Program-made: the position numbers and the translations under genes
Shown: positions 44,473 to 54,425 of the stretch, piece by piece
How positions within the stretch are numbered: position 1 is the stretch's first letter
Layout of the letters: each line of letters opens with the position of its first letter
DNA from: CALINF01 sp039980455
GTDB lineage: Bacteria; Pseudomonadota; Gammaproteobacteria; Pseudomonadales; Halieaceae
Length of the DNA stretch: 64,000 nt
Reading direction: 5' to 3'
Assembly: GCA_039980455.1 (NCBI GenBank)
Contig: JBDXCG010000003.1
Coordinates: forward strand, 1,860,001 to 1,924,000
The notes under the pieces: generated by a model
The model's input: the letters and a program-made list of their open reading frames with translations, nothing else
The model's database searches: none
Told to the model about the DNA's origin: nothing

Positions 44473-45402
44473 TCAGCGCCGGGTACGGCGAATGTAGCTG
44501 GAGGGGTCGACGGAGCGACCGTGTTTGTATACTTCGAAATGCACGTGAGCGCCCGTTGAGCGTCCACTGATACCCATAATACCGACGGGCTCACCCTTGC
44601 GCACAACATCACCAGGCTCAACCAGGTTTTGTTTGTTGTGAGCATAGCGGGTAACGAGGCCATCACCGTGCGAAATTTCAACCATCTCGCCATAGCCAGT
44701 GCGTGAACCTGTCCAGGTGACCACACCGCCTGCAACGGCAATAACATTCGCCCCTTCCTTACCGGCAAAGTCGATGCCATCGTGCATGGCTGGCGCGCCA
44801 GTGAAGGGGTCGTTGCGCTTTCCGTAGTGAGAAGAAATCCATCCTTTCTCTACCGGACGACCCGACAACCAAGCCTGATCGTTCAAACTTCGATTGGTGA
44901 GCAACGATTCCAATACATCGAGCTGCTGCTCACGGTCGGTGAGACGACGTTCAAACTGGCTCAGCTGGGAGTCGAGATCAAAAGAGGTGTACTCCACATT
45001 GAATGCACCCACCATCGGACCACCCAGAGCGGGTGGCTGACTGAAATCGAACTCGCCGTCTTCCAAGTCGGCCATTGCTGTAAGGTGTTCACCCAGAGCA
45101 TCTATGCGAGTCATGCGAGCCTGCAATTCCGCCAGGCTCAGGGTAAGCGCTTGTACTTTCCGCTCCGCTTCTACACGAAGTTCAGCCAGTTCGTCGGATT
45201 GCTGATCTACTTCATCTTGTAAAGCGTCCACAGACGCACCGCGTAACGAGCGGGGCTCGCTATCCTGGCCAGCCAGGTAGCCAACCGCTACCAGGCTGAG
45301 GGGTAAACCCAAACAACACAGGGACAACAATGCACGCGACCAACGTCCCAGCTCAAGAGAGCGGGAGCCGCCATGCTTCTTGTTGATAAGGATGACTTTC
45401 AT
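44473..45402 (-). CDS. M23 (LytM) peptidase, membrane-anchored
   Basis: 309 residues. An N-terminal membrane anchor (LLSLCCLGLPLSLVAVGYLAG, about 26-46) is followed by a coiled coil (about 60-110) and a LytM peptidase domain (about 195-300). Zinc residues are visible in HDGIDFAGKEG and HVHFEV, so it should be an active endopeptidase cutting peptidoglycan peptides. It lies between lpxC and secA, as in Pseudomonas. The dciA-like gene often found between them is absent. Confidence 0.92.
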   Translation of the reverse strand: MKVILINKKHGGSRSLELGRWSRALLSLCCLGLPLSLVAVGYLAGQDSEPRSLRGASVDALQDEVDQQSDELAELRVEAERKVQALTLSLAELQARMTRIDALGEHLTAMADLEDGEFDFSQPPALGGPMVGAFNVEYTSFDLDSQLSQFERRLTDREQQLDVLESLLTNRSLNDQAWLSGRPVEKGWISSHYGKRNDPFTGAPAMHDGIDFAGKEGANVIAVAGGVVTWTGSRTGYGEMVEISHGDGLVTRYAHNKQNLVEPGDVVRKGEPVGIMGISGRSTGAHVHFEVYKHGRSVDPSSYIRRTRR

Positions 45403-45493
45403 TCAGACGTAATCTGCTACGCAAACGGCCGCGAACTATGCCACAACCATAGGGAAAATGCCACGTCAGGGGGTGATTAGCGTGACGGAGGTC

Positions 45494-46408
45494 TCAGGTT
45501 ACGGGAAGCGCGTTGGCAGTGAATGAAATCGGCGCCGTAGCGTCGTCTTCGAACGTCACCACTTCCCACGCGTCAGGCTGAGCCAGAAGGGCTCGCAAGG
45601 ACACATTATTGAGGGCATGACCCGACTTATTGGCTCTAAATTCGCCGATCATGCTGTAACCAAGCAGGTAAAGGTCGCCAATTGCGTCCACCACCTTGTG
45701 TTTAACGAACTCGTCCTCGTAGCGCAAACCATCCTCATTAAGGATACGATACTCATCCACCACGATGGCGTTGTCTACGCTGCCACCCAGAGCCAGGCCC
45801 TTGGATCGCAGGTACTCAATTTCGTGCATAAATCCAAAAGTACGGGCGCGGCTGACCTCTTTCACGAACGAGGTCCGAGAGAAATCAATCGAGGAATGGG
45901 CAGTGCGATCGCGGAAAACGGGGTGGTCAAAGTCGATAGTAAACGACACCTTAAAGCCATCAAAGGGGAGGAAGCTGGCTAATTTGTCGCCATCCTCGAC
46001 TGTGACCGACCGTTTTATGCGAATAAACTTCTTGGGCGCGTTTTGCTCTTCGATTCCGGCAGATTGAATCAAAAAGACAAAGGGTCCCGCACTGCCATCC
46101 ATAATGGGCACTTCAGGAGCACTGACCTCAACAAAAGCATTATCAATGCCCAGTCCTGCCATTGCTGCCAAAAGATGCTCAACAGTAGAAACACGCGCTT
46201 CACCAGCCACTAGACTAGTCGACAGAGTAGTATCTCCAACATGTTCTGCGCGAGCGGGAATCTCTACGACAGGGTCAAGATCAACCCGCCGGAATACAAT
46301 GCCTGTATTGGCCGGAGCCGGACACAGGGCTAGAAAAATCTTCTCGCCCGAATGTAAACCGACACCCGTTGCCCTGATGGCATTCCGCAATGTGCGCTGT
46401 CGAATCAT
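45494..46408 (-). CDS. lpxC: UDP-3-O-acyl-N-acetylglucosamine deacetylase LpxC
   Basis: 304 residues from ATG 46408 (MIRQRTLRNAIRATGVGLHSGEKI, the standard start); a 43-residue extension from 46537 overlaps ftsZ and is rejected. The zinc enzyme catalyses the committed step of lipid A synthesis. Zinc ligands and catalytic residues are seen in STVEHLLAAMAGLGIDNA and KHKVVDAIGDLYLLG, and the later His lies in GHALNN. It follows ftsZ by 76 bp, the usual end of the dcw cluster. Confidence 0.97.
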   Translation of the reverse strand: MIRQRTLRNAIRATGVGLHSGEKIFLALCPAPANTGIVFRRVDLDPVVEIPARAEHVGDTTLSTSLVAGEARVSTVEHLLAAMAGLGIDNAFVEVSAPEVPIMDGSAGPFVFLIQSAGIEEQNAPKKFIRIKRSVTVEDGDKLASFLPFDGFKVSFTIDFDHPVFRDRTAHSSIDFSRTSFVKEVSRARTFGFMHEIEYLRSKGLALGGSVDNAIVVDEYRILNEDGLRYEDEFVKHKVVDAIGDLYLLGYSMIGEFRANKSGHALNNVSLRALLAQPDAWEVVTFEDDATAPISFTANALPVT

Positions 46409-46484
46409 AACTCTCCCAACCGTATCTGTGACCGCACGATGGCCTCGGGCCAGCGCCGGTACGTATTCCGGTTGCGCCCTATTT

Positions 46485-47657
46485 CTAGTCTGCCTGGCGG
46501 CGTAAAAAGGCTGGAATATCGAAATACTCCTCACCACCCGCCTCTGGCGCTACCGCAGCAGCCTGATTCCCGGCCGCCGCTCTGCGACGTCGAATCGCTG
46601 GTTGATCCAGATCTTTGTAGTCCGGTGCCTGCCCCGGTTCCTGGGCCTGAGCCGGTGCAACCGGTTTAGCATCAACAACCTGCAGCGGCGCTCGTGCCAC
46701 CTCACTGCCCAATCCTGTCGCTACTACTGTGACCTTAAGCTCGTCAGTCATATCCGGATCAATAACGGTACCGACTACAACTGTCGCCTCTTCGGAGGCA
46801 AATTCCTCGATCGTGTCGCCAACTTCGGAAAACTCGCCAAGTGACAGATCTAGCCCAGCTGTGATGTTCACCAAAATACCGCGAGCACCTTCGAGATCGA
46901 TATCGTCTAAAAGCGGGCTATTGATCGCTCTCTCAGCCGCTTCCCGGGCGCGGTTCTCACCTTTGGAGCTTCCGGTGCCCATCATCGCCATGCCCATTTC
47001 GGACATTACGGTACGAACATCGGCGAAATCCACGTTGATCATGCCGGGGCGAATAATCAGATCTGCGATGCCCTGAACAGCGCCCAACAATACATCATTC
47101 GCTTCTTTAAAGGCATCCAACAGGCTGGTATTTTTTCCAAGCACTTCCAGCAATTTTTCATTGGGAATGGTGATCAATGAGTCCACATGTTGCTGAAGCT
47201 CACGCACGCCATCATAGGCAATCGACAGGCGCTTTTTGCCTTCGAAGGGGAACGGACGCGTAACAACGGCAACTGTGAGAACCCCCAGCTCGCGCGCGAC
47301 TTCCGCAACAACCGGAGCACCGCCGGTGCCGGTTCCTCCACCCATTCCCGCCGTAATGAAAACCATATCCGCGCCGCGCAGAGAGTCCGCAATGCGTTCT
47401 CGGTCCTCCATGGCTGCCGCCCTGCCAATATCAGGATTGGCCCCTGCACCAAGTCCCTTGGTAATTTCGCCCCCAAGTTGCAACACGGTTTTAGACTCAA
47501 CATCCGCCAGCGCCTGTGCGTCAGTATTGGCACAAATGAAATCAACGCCTTCGACATTGTTATCAATCATGTGTTTAACAGCGTTGCCGCCGCCCCCACC
47601 TACGCCCACAACTTTTATCACTGCGGTTTGAGGTATGTTATCGATCAGTTCAAACAT
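46485..47657 (-). CDS. ftsZ: Cell division protein FtsZ
   Basis: 390 residues from ATG 47657 with GGGGAG upstream; the 12-residue extension is rejected. The GTPase polymerises into the Z-ring. It has KVVGVGGGGGNAVKHMI, the tubulin signature GGGTGTGGAPVVAEVA, the T7 loop residues NVDFADVRTVMSEMG, a variable linker (about 320-375) and the C-terminal peptide DIPAFLRRQAD that binds FtsA and ZipA. It is the last division gene of the dcw cluster here. Confidence 0.98.
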   Translation of the reverse strand: MFELIDNIPQTAVIKVVGVGGGGGNAVKHMIDNNVEGVDFICANTDAQALADVESKTVLQLGGEITKGLGAGANPDIGRAAAMEDRERIADSLRGADMVFITAGMGGGTGTGGAPVVAEVARELGVLTVAVVTRPFPFEGKKRLSIAYDGVRELQQHVDSLITIPNEKLLEVLGKNTSLLDAFKEANDVLLGAVQGIADLIIRPGMINVDFADVRTVMSEMGMAMMGTGSSKGENRAREAAERAINSPLLDDIDLEGARGILVNITAGLDLSLGEFSEVGDTIEEFASEEATVVVGTVIDPDMTDELKVTVVATGLGSEVARAPLQVVDAKPVAPAQAQEPGQAPDYKDLDQPAIRRRRAAAGNQAAAVAPEAGGEEYFDIPAFLRRQAD

Positions 47658-47722
47658 GGTGTATCTCCCCTTTCTTATGATATTGCCGCGCATCCGCGCG
47701 ACTCAGTACTACTAAAAAACAC

Positions 47723-48958
47723 TCAAAAATTGCTCTGCACCCACGCCTTGATACGACCAAACAGGCTCTCGCCTGAGGTTGCAGTGCGCGCGGTTGATCC
47801 AATGTCTTCGGCATGCGCAATTCCGTACTGCAGTAGGCCAGCGCCTGTTGCGTAGATTGGATTGCGAATGATGTCTGTTAAGCCCTTAATCGTCTGCGGG
47901 TAGCCGATTCTCACTGGCATGTGGAATATCTCTTCAGCCAGTTCAACCACGCCCTCCATCTTTGAGGTACCCCCGGTCAGCACAATGCCTGCAGGAATCA
48001 TGTCTTCGAAGCCGCTGCGACGCAGTTCTGCCTGAATCAGCGTGAACAACTCGTCGTAGCGTGGCTCTACCACTTCGGCCAGCGCCTGCCGCGAGAGATC
48101 GCGCGGGGGCCTGTCGCCAACGCTAGGCACTTTGATGGTCTCGTCAGCTCCCGCTAACTGAGTAAGCGCGCAGGCATACTTGATCTTGATTTCTTCTGCG
48201 TGCTGGGTAGGCGTACGCAAGGCCATGGCAATGTCGTTGGTTACCTGGTCACCTGCGATCGGTATCACTCCTGTATGCCGGATCGACCCTTCGGTGAAAA
48301 TAGCGATATCTGTGGTGCCTCCTCCGATATCAACAAGACACACGCCAAGCTCCCGCTCATCTTCGGTGAGTACCGAGTAACTGGAGGCTAATTGCTCAAG
48401 AATGATTTCTTCCACCTCCAGGCCACAGCGTCGAATACATTTCTCAATGTTCTGAGCCGCATTAACGGCGCAAGTCACCAGATGAACTTTGGCCTCAAGG
48501 CGCACACCCGACATACCCATCGGCTCCTTGATGCCTTCCTGGTTATCGATGACGTATTCCTGAGGCAGAATGTGCAACACCTTCTGATCTGCCGGTATCG
48601 CCACTGCCTGCGCCGCATCTATGACGCGCTCCAAGTCGAGCGCATAAACCTCTCTATCTCGTATTGCCACAATCCCGTGCGAGTTCAAGCTGCGTATATG
48701 GCTGCCTGCAATGCCCACATACACAGAGTGAATCTGGCATCCCGCCATCAGTTCCGCTTCTTCTATTGCGCGCTGAATCGACTGAACAGTGGATTCAATA
48801 TTGACCACCACACCCTTCTTCATCCCCTTGGAAGGGTTAGAGCCAATGCCCACGACCTCGATGTCACCGTCGACGCCGACCTCCCCAACAATGGCGACAA
48901 CTTTCGAGGTGCCAATATCCAGGCCCACTATCATCCGCTTATCCTGTCCGCTGCCCAT
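47723..48958 (-). CDS. ftsA: Cell division protein FtsA
   Basis: 411 residues. The actin-like protein tethers FtsZ to the membrane. It has DIGTSKVVAIVGEV, LVDIGGGTTDIAIF, the GIVLTGGTSKMEGVVELAEEIF segment and a C-terminal amphipathic helix (SLFGRIKAWVQSNF). It starts 7 bp after ftsQ ends and ends 65 bp before ftsZ. Confidence 0.98.
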   Translation of the reverse strand: MGSGQDKRMIVGLDIGTSKVVAIVGEVGVDGDIEVVGIGSNPSKGMKKGVVVNIESTVQSIQRAIEEAELMAGCQIHSVYVGIAGSHIRSLNSHGIVAIRDREVYALDLERVIDAAQAVAIPADQKVLHILPQEYVIDNQEGIKEPMGMSGVRLEAKVHLVTCAVNAAQNIEKCIRRCGLEVEEIILEQLASSYSVLTEDERELGVCLVDIGGGTTDIAIFTEGSIRHTGVIPIAGDQVTNDIAMALRTPTQHAEEIKIKYACALTQLAGADETIKVPSVGDRPPRDLSRQALAEVVEPRYDELFTLIQAELRRSGFEDMIPAGIVLTGGTSKMEGVVELAEEIFHMPVRIGYPQTIKGLTDIIRNPIYATGAGLLQYGIAHAEDIGSTARTATSGESLFGRIKAWVQSNF

Positions 48959-48965
48959 GGCAGTC

Positions 48966-49832
48966 TCACTCCCCTTTCTTATTAGTTATGCTGAGGTCTG
49001 CTATCTGCACGGGCGCAGTAAATACAACGGCCATGCCTGTCTTGTAACGCATATCCACTCGCTCCAACTCCTCGGAGCGCTCTCCCAGTTCGGCCTGATA
49101 CACCGCCACAAAGCGCTGCACTCTCTCCACGAACTCTTCATTACCGAGCTTTAACTGTGTACCGCCTTCTAACACCGCATCGAGCTGGCCGCGCTCATCA
49201 ATCGACAGCTCAGACACCTGCAAAGATAGAGGCTGCAATAATTCCTCGAGGCGTTGATAGCGGGCCATCAGAATATGCGCTTCGCTCTGCTCGCCACGCA
49301 ATAAGGGCAGCGCATCCCAGTTACCCTCGCGAGTGGTCTGAAACACTACGGCTTCATGATTGAGAAAACCGTCCTCGCCCCACCGAGCGATCGGCAACTG
49401 CTCTACCACATGAATTTCCAATGCATTTGGCCAGCGGCGACGTACGGTTGCTTCATATATCCAAGGCAAAGCTTCGAGCTGTTCACGCAGTACGGTCAGA
49501 TCAGCATTCAGGAAACCACCCTGCAGCGCCGGCTGTACCATTTTCTGGACGGCTTCCGTTTGCGTGTGCTGCAACGAGCCGGTAACACTGACTCGCTCAA
49601 CAGGTATCGACACGAGCTTGAGGTAAGCCTGGGTGCCCAGCACGATGACGACTGTCGCGGCTACCAAGACCAGACCCCGGTTAAGCCAGGCAGAAAGCGA
49701 TTGCTGGATGGCTGCCATCCAGGAGAGCTTCGCCTGTGTTTTTCGCGGCGCTTTGCGGGTCGCGCCATGCGTTTCGCGACGCAGACGCTGACTCGAATAA
49801 CCCGCTAGCTGATTGCTTCTAAGCGCCCACAT
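48966..49832 (-). CDS. ftsQ: Cell division protein FtsQ
   Basis: 288 residues. A basic cytoplasmic tail (about 1-50) is followed by one membrane helix (LVLVAATVVIVLGTQAYL), a POTRA domain (PVERVSVTGSLQHT...LPWIYEATVRRRWPNALEIHVVEQLPIARW) and a beta domain. It recruits FtsB/FtsL in the periplasm. The start lies within the end of ddl (14-bp overlap). Confidence 0.95.
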   Translation of the reverse strand: MWALRSNQLAGYSSQRLRRETHGATRKAPRKTQAKLSWMAAIQQSLSAWLNRGLVLVAATVVIVLGTQAYLKLVSIPVERVSVTGSLQHTQTEAVQKMVQPALQGGFLNADLTVLREQLEALPWIYEATVRRRWPNALEIHVVEQLPIARWGEDGFLNHEAVVFQTTREGNWDALPLLRGEQSEAHILMARYQRLEELLQPLSLQVSELSIDERGQLDAVLEGGTQLKLGNEEFVERVQRFVAVYQAELGERSEELERVDMRYKTGMAVVFTAPVQIADLSITNKKGE

Positions 49833-50754
49833 TGTGCGCCTCCCAACTCAGCTCAAGAATGCGTTCAACCAGCGCCTCTATACTCATGCCAGTCGCGCGC
49901 GCCGCCATCGGGACGAGAGAGTGCGATGTCATGCCAGGGATGGTGTTCACTTCCAACACATAAAAGTTACCGTCGGCTGCGCGCATCGTGTCAACGCGAC
50001 CCCATATCGCACAACCCACCGACTCAAAAGCCTGCAATGCTAGCTTGCCAACTCGCTCTTCATCTTCGGCACTCAAGCCACTCGGACAGTGATAAGACGT
50101 GTCATCAGAAATATATTTGGCTTCGTAGTCGTAGAATTCGTTATCCGTCTCCATACAAATCGAAGGCAGGGCCTGATCACCCAATATCGAAACGGTATAT
50201 TCGGGTCCATCTATAAACTGCTCTGCAATAACACTGCCGCCGTAGCGAGACGCTTCGCGCCATGCAGCCTCGAGCTCTGCAGCCGACTCTGCCGGCGCCA
50301 TACCAATACTGGAACCCTCACAAGCGGGCTTGACGAACACTTTGCCCAGGCGCTCTATTTCTTCGCTCCAATCAGTCGCCGCATGCAGTGTGGTGAACGC
50401 CGCCGTCGTGACACCGATACCGCGCCAAAGCTGTTTGCTACGAACTTTATCCATCGCCAGCGCTGAACCCAGCACGCCGGAGCCGGTGTAGGGCACACCC
50501 AATATTTCCAGCGCACCCTGAATGACACCATCCTCGCCACCTGGGCCGTGTAGCGCATTGAATGCAAACGCTACATCGCCAAGCTCCGACAGCCAACCAT
50601 CGCTGGCGGGATCAACTTCTTTAACTTGATAACCCAGCCCTACCAGCGCCTCTACGATAGTAGCGCCGCTTTGCAACGAGACTTCTCTCTCGGCAGATTT
50701 TCCGCCCAGTAATACCGCCACCACGCCGTTGTCTCGCAAGGTTGCGAAGCTCAA
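49819..50754 (-). CDS. ddl: D-alanine--D-alanine ligase (DdlB type)
   Basis: 311 residues. The ATP-grasp enzyme makes the D-Ala-D-Ala dipeptide for lipid II. It has VAVLLGGKSAEREVSLQSG, the ALHGPGGEDGVIQGALEILGVPYTGSGVLGSALAMDK signature, VKPACEGSSIGM and EVNTIPGMTSHSLVPMAA. It overlaps murC by 4 bp and ftsQ by 14 bp. Its place in dcw matches ddlB of E. coli. Confidence 0.97.
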   Translation of the reverse strand: MSFATLRDNGVVAVLLGGKSAEREVSLQSGATIVEALVGLGYQVKEVDPASDGWLSELGDVAFAFNALHGPGGEDGVIQGALEILGVPYTGSGVLGSALAMDKVRSKQLWRGIGVTTAAFTTLHAATDWSEEIERLGKVFVKPACEGSSIGMAPAESAAELEAAWREASRYGGSVIAEQFIDGPEYTVSILGDQALPSICMETDNEFYDYEAKYISDDTSYHCPSGLSAEDEERVGKLALQAFESVGCAIWGRVDTMRAADGNFYVLEVNTIPGMTSHSLVPMAARATGMSIEALVERILELSWEAHNVGA

Positions 50755-52184
50755 GACACCACCTCCAGCGAAGACAACTCGCTCAGTGTTTGTGCCAGCC
50801 GACCGATGTCGCCTGCGCCTTGCGTGATTACGATGTCGCCGTCCACGGCTATATCACGTAGCACCGCGGGCACCTCGTCGATATGCTCGACAAAAATGGG
50901 CTCAATGTTGCCGCGCTGCCTGATGCTACGAGCAAGGCTGCGACTATCAGCCCCGGCGATAGGTTCTTCTCCTGCCGGGTATACATCCAACAGAACCAAG
51001 ACGTCGCATTGCGAAAGCACGGCAACGAAGTCCTCGTAAAGATCCCTGGTGCGGGAATAGCGGTGGGGCTGATACACCATAACCTTGCGCGCGTCCGGCC
51101 AAACCTGCTGGGCAGAATCCAAGGTAGCGCGCACTTCTGTCGGATGGTGCCCGTAATCATCAACCAGTGTTAGCGAGCCGCCTGAGCAAGCCAATGGTCC
51201 CAGCTCTGTGAAACGTCTACCGACACCTGCAAATGCTACGAGACCGCGCTGTATCGCGGCATCATCTACACCTTCGTCAGTAGCCACTGCTATTGCCGCT
51301 GTCGCATTGAGCACGTTATGCAGGCCGGGCATATTCAGTGAAACTGTTAGCGGGCCCGCATTACCAGGTCGAACACACTCGAATGTGGTCGCCGCGCCCT
51401 TTCGCTGCAACCCGGTGATCCGGTAGTCGGCATCATCGGCAAAGCCATATGTCACTACCTGACGCGTCACCTCGGGGAGCAGACTCGCAACAACAGGATC
51501 GTCTATACACAGCACTGCAGCGCCATAGAACGGTAGGTTGTGCAGGAATTCGACGAACGTGCGCCGCAATACGGTAAAGTCGCCACCGTATGTATCCATG
51601 TGATCGGCTTCGATATTGGTCACTACCGCCACCATGGGCTGCAGGTGCAGGAACGAGGCGTCACTCTCATCGGCCTCGGCAATCAAAAAGCGGCTGGCTC
51701 CCAGTTGCGCATTGCTACCCACGCTGTTTAGAAGACCGCCGATAACAAAGGTAGGGTCCAGTCCCGCCTCGCCAAAAATACTCGCGATTAAACTGGTAGT
51801 CGTAGTTTTGCCGTGCGTCCCAGCTACCGCGATTCCATGTCGGTAGCGCATCAGCTCAGCCAGCATTTCGGCCCTAGGCACGACCGGCACACGCGCTTCG
51901 CGCGCCGCGACCACCTCCGGGTTAGACTCATCCACTGCACTAGAGCTAACGACTACATCGGCGTCACCCAGATTGTCGGCATGGTGTCCGATGTGGATGG
52001 CGATGCCCTTAGCTTCTAGTCGGCGCGTTACTGCGCTGGCGCGAAGATCGGAGCCCGCAACACGGTAGCCGAGATTCACCAGCACTTCAGCGATGCCACT
52101 CATACCAGAACCACCAATACCAATCATGTGGATATGGCGTATTCGGCGCATCTCGGGTACGTGATAAGCGCTGATGTCATTCAT
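50751..52184 (-). CDS. murC: UDP-N-acetylmuramate--L-alanine ligase MurC
   Basis: 477 residues. It adds L-Ala to UDP-MurNAc. It has IHMIGIGGSGMSGIAEVL, the ATP-binding GTHGKTTTTSLIASIF, EADESDASFLHLQPMVAVVTNIEADHMD and DDYGHHPTEVRATL. It overlaps murG by 8 bp and ddl by 4 bp. The final family motif region (GAGDIGRLAQTL) is present. Confidence 0.98.
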   Translation of the reverse strand: MNDISAYHVPEMRRIRHIHMIGIGGSGMSGIAEVLVNLGYRVAGSDLRASAVTRRLEAKGIAIHIGHHADNLGDADVVVSSSAVDESNPEVVAAREARVPVVPRAEMLAELMRYRHGIAVAGTHGKTTTTSLIASIFGEAGLDPTFVIGGLLNSVGSNAQLGASRFLIAEADESDASFLHLQPMVAVVTNIEADHMDTYGGDFTVLRRTFVEFLHNLPFYGAAVLCIDDPVVASLLPEVTRQVVTYGFADDADYRITGLQRKGAATTFECVRPGNAGPLTVSLNMPGLHNVLNATAAIAVATDEGVDDAAIQRGLVAFAGVGRRFTELGPLACSGGSLTLVDDYGHHPTEVRATLDSAQQVWPDARKVMVYQPHRYSRTRDLYEDFVAVLSQCDVLVLLDVYPAGEEPIAGADSRSLARSIRQRGNIEPIFVEHIDEVPAVLRDIAVDGDIVITQGAGDIGRLAQTLSELSSLEVVS

Positions 52185-53277
52185 GATTCATCAACACCTC
52201 GCAATCGTCACACACATCCTGTGTCGCAGCTGGCAAAGCGGTAGCAGCGGCGGCAGCTGCCATCGAGCGCAGCGTCTCGGGTGATGCCAGCATCTCGTTC
52301 AATGCAGAAACCAATCGCGGCCGGTCAAGCTCGGACTGACGGAACAACACGCCACCTCCGCGCTCGGTTAGCGAGCGCGCATTGGCGCTTTGGTGATCAT
52401 CTATGGCGTAAGGTAATGGTATGAGAAATGCAGGGCGTCCCATGATCGCCAACTCCGAGACGGTCAATGCCCCTGCTCGACATATCACCAGATCCGCCCA
52501 CGAATAGGCCGCGGCCATATCTTCAATAAAGGCGGTGACCTTAACGGCATCATCCAGCAACGCGCCATAGCTATCGCGAACGCCCTGCAAATGTGCCTCA
52601 CCAGTTTGGTGCCAGACATCCAGGGTGACTGTTTGCTCGCACCCTCGAATCTCAGCCACGGCACCCGGCACGAGTTCATTCAAGGGCCTAGCGCCCAAGC
52701 TCCCCCCTACAATCAGCACGCGCAGGGGCCGGTCGGCCTGATAGCTCCAGGGATTATTCCGAGCGGCCAGTATGAGTTCTTGCCGTATCGGATTCCCCAC
52801 AACACGAACCGGCACATCTTCTGAGAAAGCATTCGGGAACCCGGCAAGTACCTTATCAGCTCGCGCGGCTAGCAGTCGGTTGGTAGTGCCTGCCACTGCA
52901 TTCTGCTCATGAATCAACAAAGGCTTACGCAATAGCCATGCGGCTATCCCGGCGGGACCGGCGACATAACCTCCCATACCCACCACACATCTGGGCGAAC
53001 GGCGTAGCACAAGTACAAAGGCCTGCAGCAATGACCACAGGAGCAAGAGCAAACCAAGCAAGGTATCAATGAGGTTCTTTCCACGCACACCTCGCACCGA
53101 TAGATGATGCAATGTAATGCCTGCAGCCGGTACCACTCGCGATTCCAGTCCGCGCCGGGTACCCACCCACTCCACGTCATAACCACGACTTCGCAGTTCT
53201 GTGGCAACCGCCAGTGCAGGATATACGTGGCCACCGGTACCACCGGCCATCATTAACACTAGGGGCGAACCGCTCAT
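52177..53277 (-). CDS. murG: UDP-GlcNAc transferase MurG
   Basis: 366 residues, GT28 family. It adds GlcNAc to lipid I, making lipid II at the inner membrane face. It has the N-terminal GGTGGHVYPALAVA loop, HEQNAVAGTTNRLLA, LIVGGSLGARPLNELVP and the C-terminal donor site ICRAGALTVSELAIMGRPAFLIPLPYAIDDHQSANA. It starts 4 bp inside ftsW. Confidence 0.98.
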   Translation of the reverse strand: MSGSPLVLMMAGGTGGHVYPALAVATELRSRGYDVEWVGTRRGLESRVVPAAGITLHHLSVRGVRGKNLIDTLLGLLLLLWSLLQAFVLVLRRSPRCVVGMGGYVAGPAGIAAWLLRKPLLIHEQNAVAGTTNRLLAARADKVLAGFPNAFSEDVPVRVVGNPIRQELILAARNNPWSYQADRPLRVLIVGGSLGARPLNELVPGAVAEIRGCEQTVTLDVWHQTGEAHLQGVRDSYGALLDDAVKVTAFIEDMAAAYSWADLVICRAGALTVSELAIMGRPAFLIPLPYAIDDHQSANARSLTERGGGVLFRQSELDRPRLVSALNEMLASPETLRSMAAAAAATALPAATQDVCDDCEVLMNHE

Positions 53278-54425
53278 GCTGCACCTCGTCCGCGATGCTG
53301 CAAGCCATGTTCAACTCGCAGAACCAACGCCAACAAACAGCAACATACGATGAGGCTGGTACCGCCGTAACTGACGAACGGTAACGTCAAACCTTTGGTC
53401 GGAAGTAAGCCAGAGCTTACGCCCATATTTACAAACGCCTGGCCCGAAAAAATCAGCGCAACACCAAAGCACAGATAGGCGCCGAACTCGCTTTTTGCAG
53501 CGAGTGCACGGCGGGCGATCCATAGAATCCGCCCAATGAGCAATACATAGAGGCCAATCACGAGTAGCGCGCCGAGCAATCCTGTTTCTTCTGCCCAGAT
53601 TGAAAACACGAAATCGGTGTGCGCCTCTGGGAGGTAGAACAGCTTTTGAATGCTGTTACCCAGGCCTACGCCAACTATTTCACCTCGACCGAACGCAATC
53701 AAAGACTGAACCAACTGGAATCCAGAGCCAAATGGATCAGCCCAGGGATCCGTGTACGCCGTCAATCGTGCTACCCGGTAAGGTGCGCTGAAGATAAGCC
53801 CGGCAAGGCCGAGGAAACTGACGCCCAGCACCAGTAGAAAGTGTCGCAGCTGAACGCCCGCCAGGAACAACATACCAAATGCTGTACCTGCGCAAATAAC
53901 AGTTGCACCAAAGTCAGGCTCAGCCATCAACAGCAAAGCCATCGCCCCCAGGACCACCATGGGTGTAACAAAACCCCGCCATTCATTGCGCACCTCGTGC
54001 TCATGGCGCACGAGAAAACTTGCCAAATAGATCACCAACGCCATCTTGGCGAGCTCTGATGGTTGTAGCGTGAATGGCCCTAGCGGCAACCAGCGCTGAC
54101 TTCCATTTACGTTCTTACCAATACCGGGCAGCAGCACGAGGATAAGTAGCGCCATGGCGAGAAACAGCCAAATCCAGGCAGTTTCCTGCCAGAAGTGGGT
54201 AGGCACACGATAGACAACAACGCTGGCCACAGCCGCTATCACCAGATATATCAAGTGCCGCTGAGTGTGGTGCCAGGGATTATTAAAGTGCCAGTCGGCA
54301 TATTCGATTGAAGCAGATCCGATAGCGACCAAGCCCACCATCAGCAAGGCCAATCCTGCTAGCAAAAGAACGTTATCCACCGCAAGCAGCGGACGAACAA
54401 CAGCGCCTGATGCAGCGGCCGTCAT
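53274..54425 (-). CDS. ftsW: Lipid II polymerase FtsW (SEDS)
   Basis: 383 residues with ten membrane helices. The SEDS glycosyltransferase polymerises septal peptidoglycan with FtsI. It has QRHLIYLVIAAVASVV, GPFTLQPSELAKMALVIYLASFL, LMAEPDFGATVICAGTAF and the C-terminal GLTLPFVSYGGTSLIVCCCLLALVLRVE. It lies between murD and murG with 4-bp overlaps at both ends. Confidence 0.98.
   Translation of the reverse strand: MTAAASGAVVRPLLAVDNVLLLAGLALLMVGLVAIGSASIEYADWHFNNPWHHTQRHLIYLVIAAVASVVVYRVPTHFWQETAWIWLFLAMALLILVLLPGIGKNVNGSQRWLPLGPFTLQPSELAKMALVIYLASFLVRHEHEVRNEWRGFVTPMVVLGAMALLLMAEPDFGATVICAGTAFGMLFLAGVQLRHFLLVLGVSFLGLAGLIFSAPYRVARLTAYTDPWADPFGSGFQLVQSLIAFGRGEIVGVGLGNSIQKLFYLPEAHTDFVFSIWAEETGLLGALLVIGLYVLLIGRILWIARRALAAKSEFGAYLCFGVALIFSGQAFVNMGVSSGLLPTKGLTLPFVSYGGTSLIVCCCLLALVLRVEHGLQHRGRGAA

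Noticed and set aside
47187..47855. 222-residue plus-strand frame opposite ftsZ and the ftsA end
   Set aside because: Antisense to ftsZ/ftsA with no recognisable domain.
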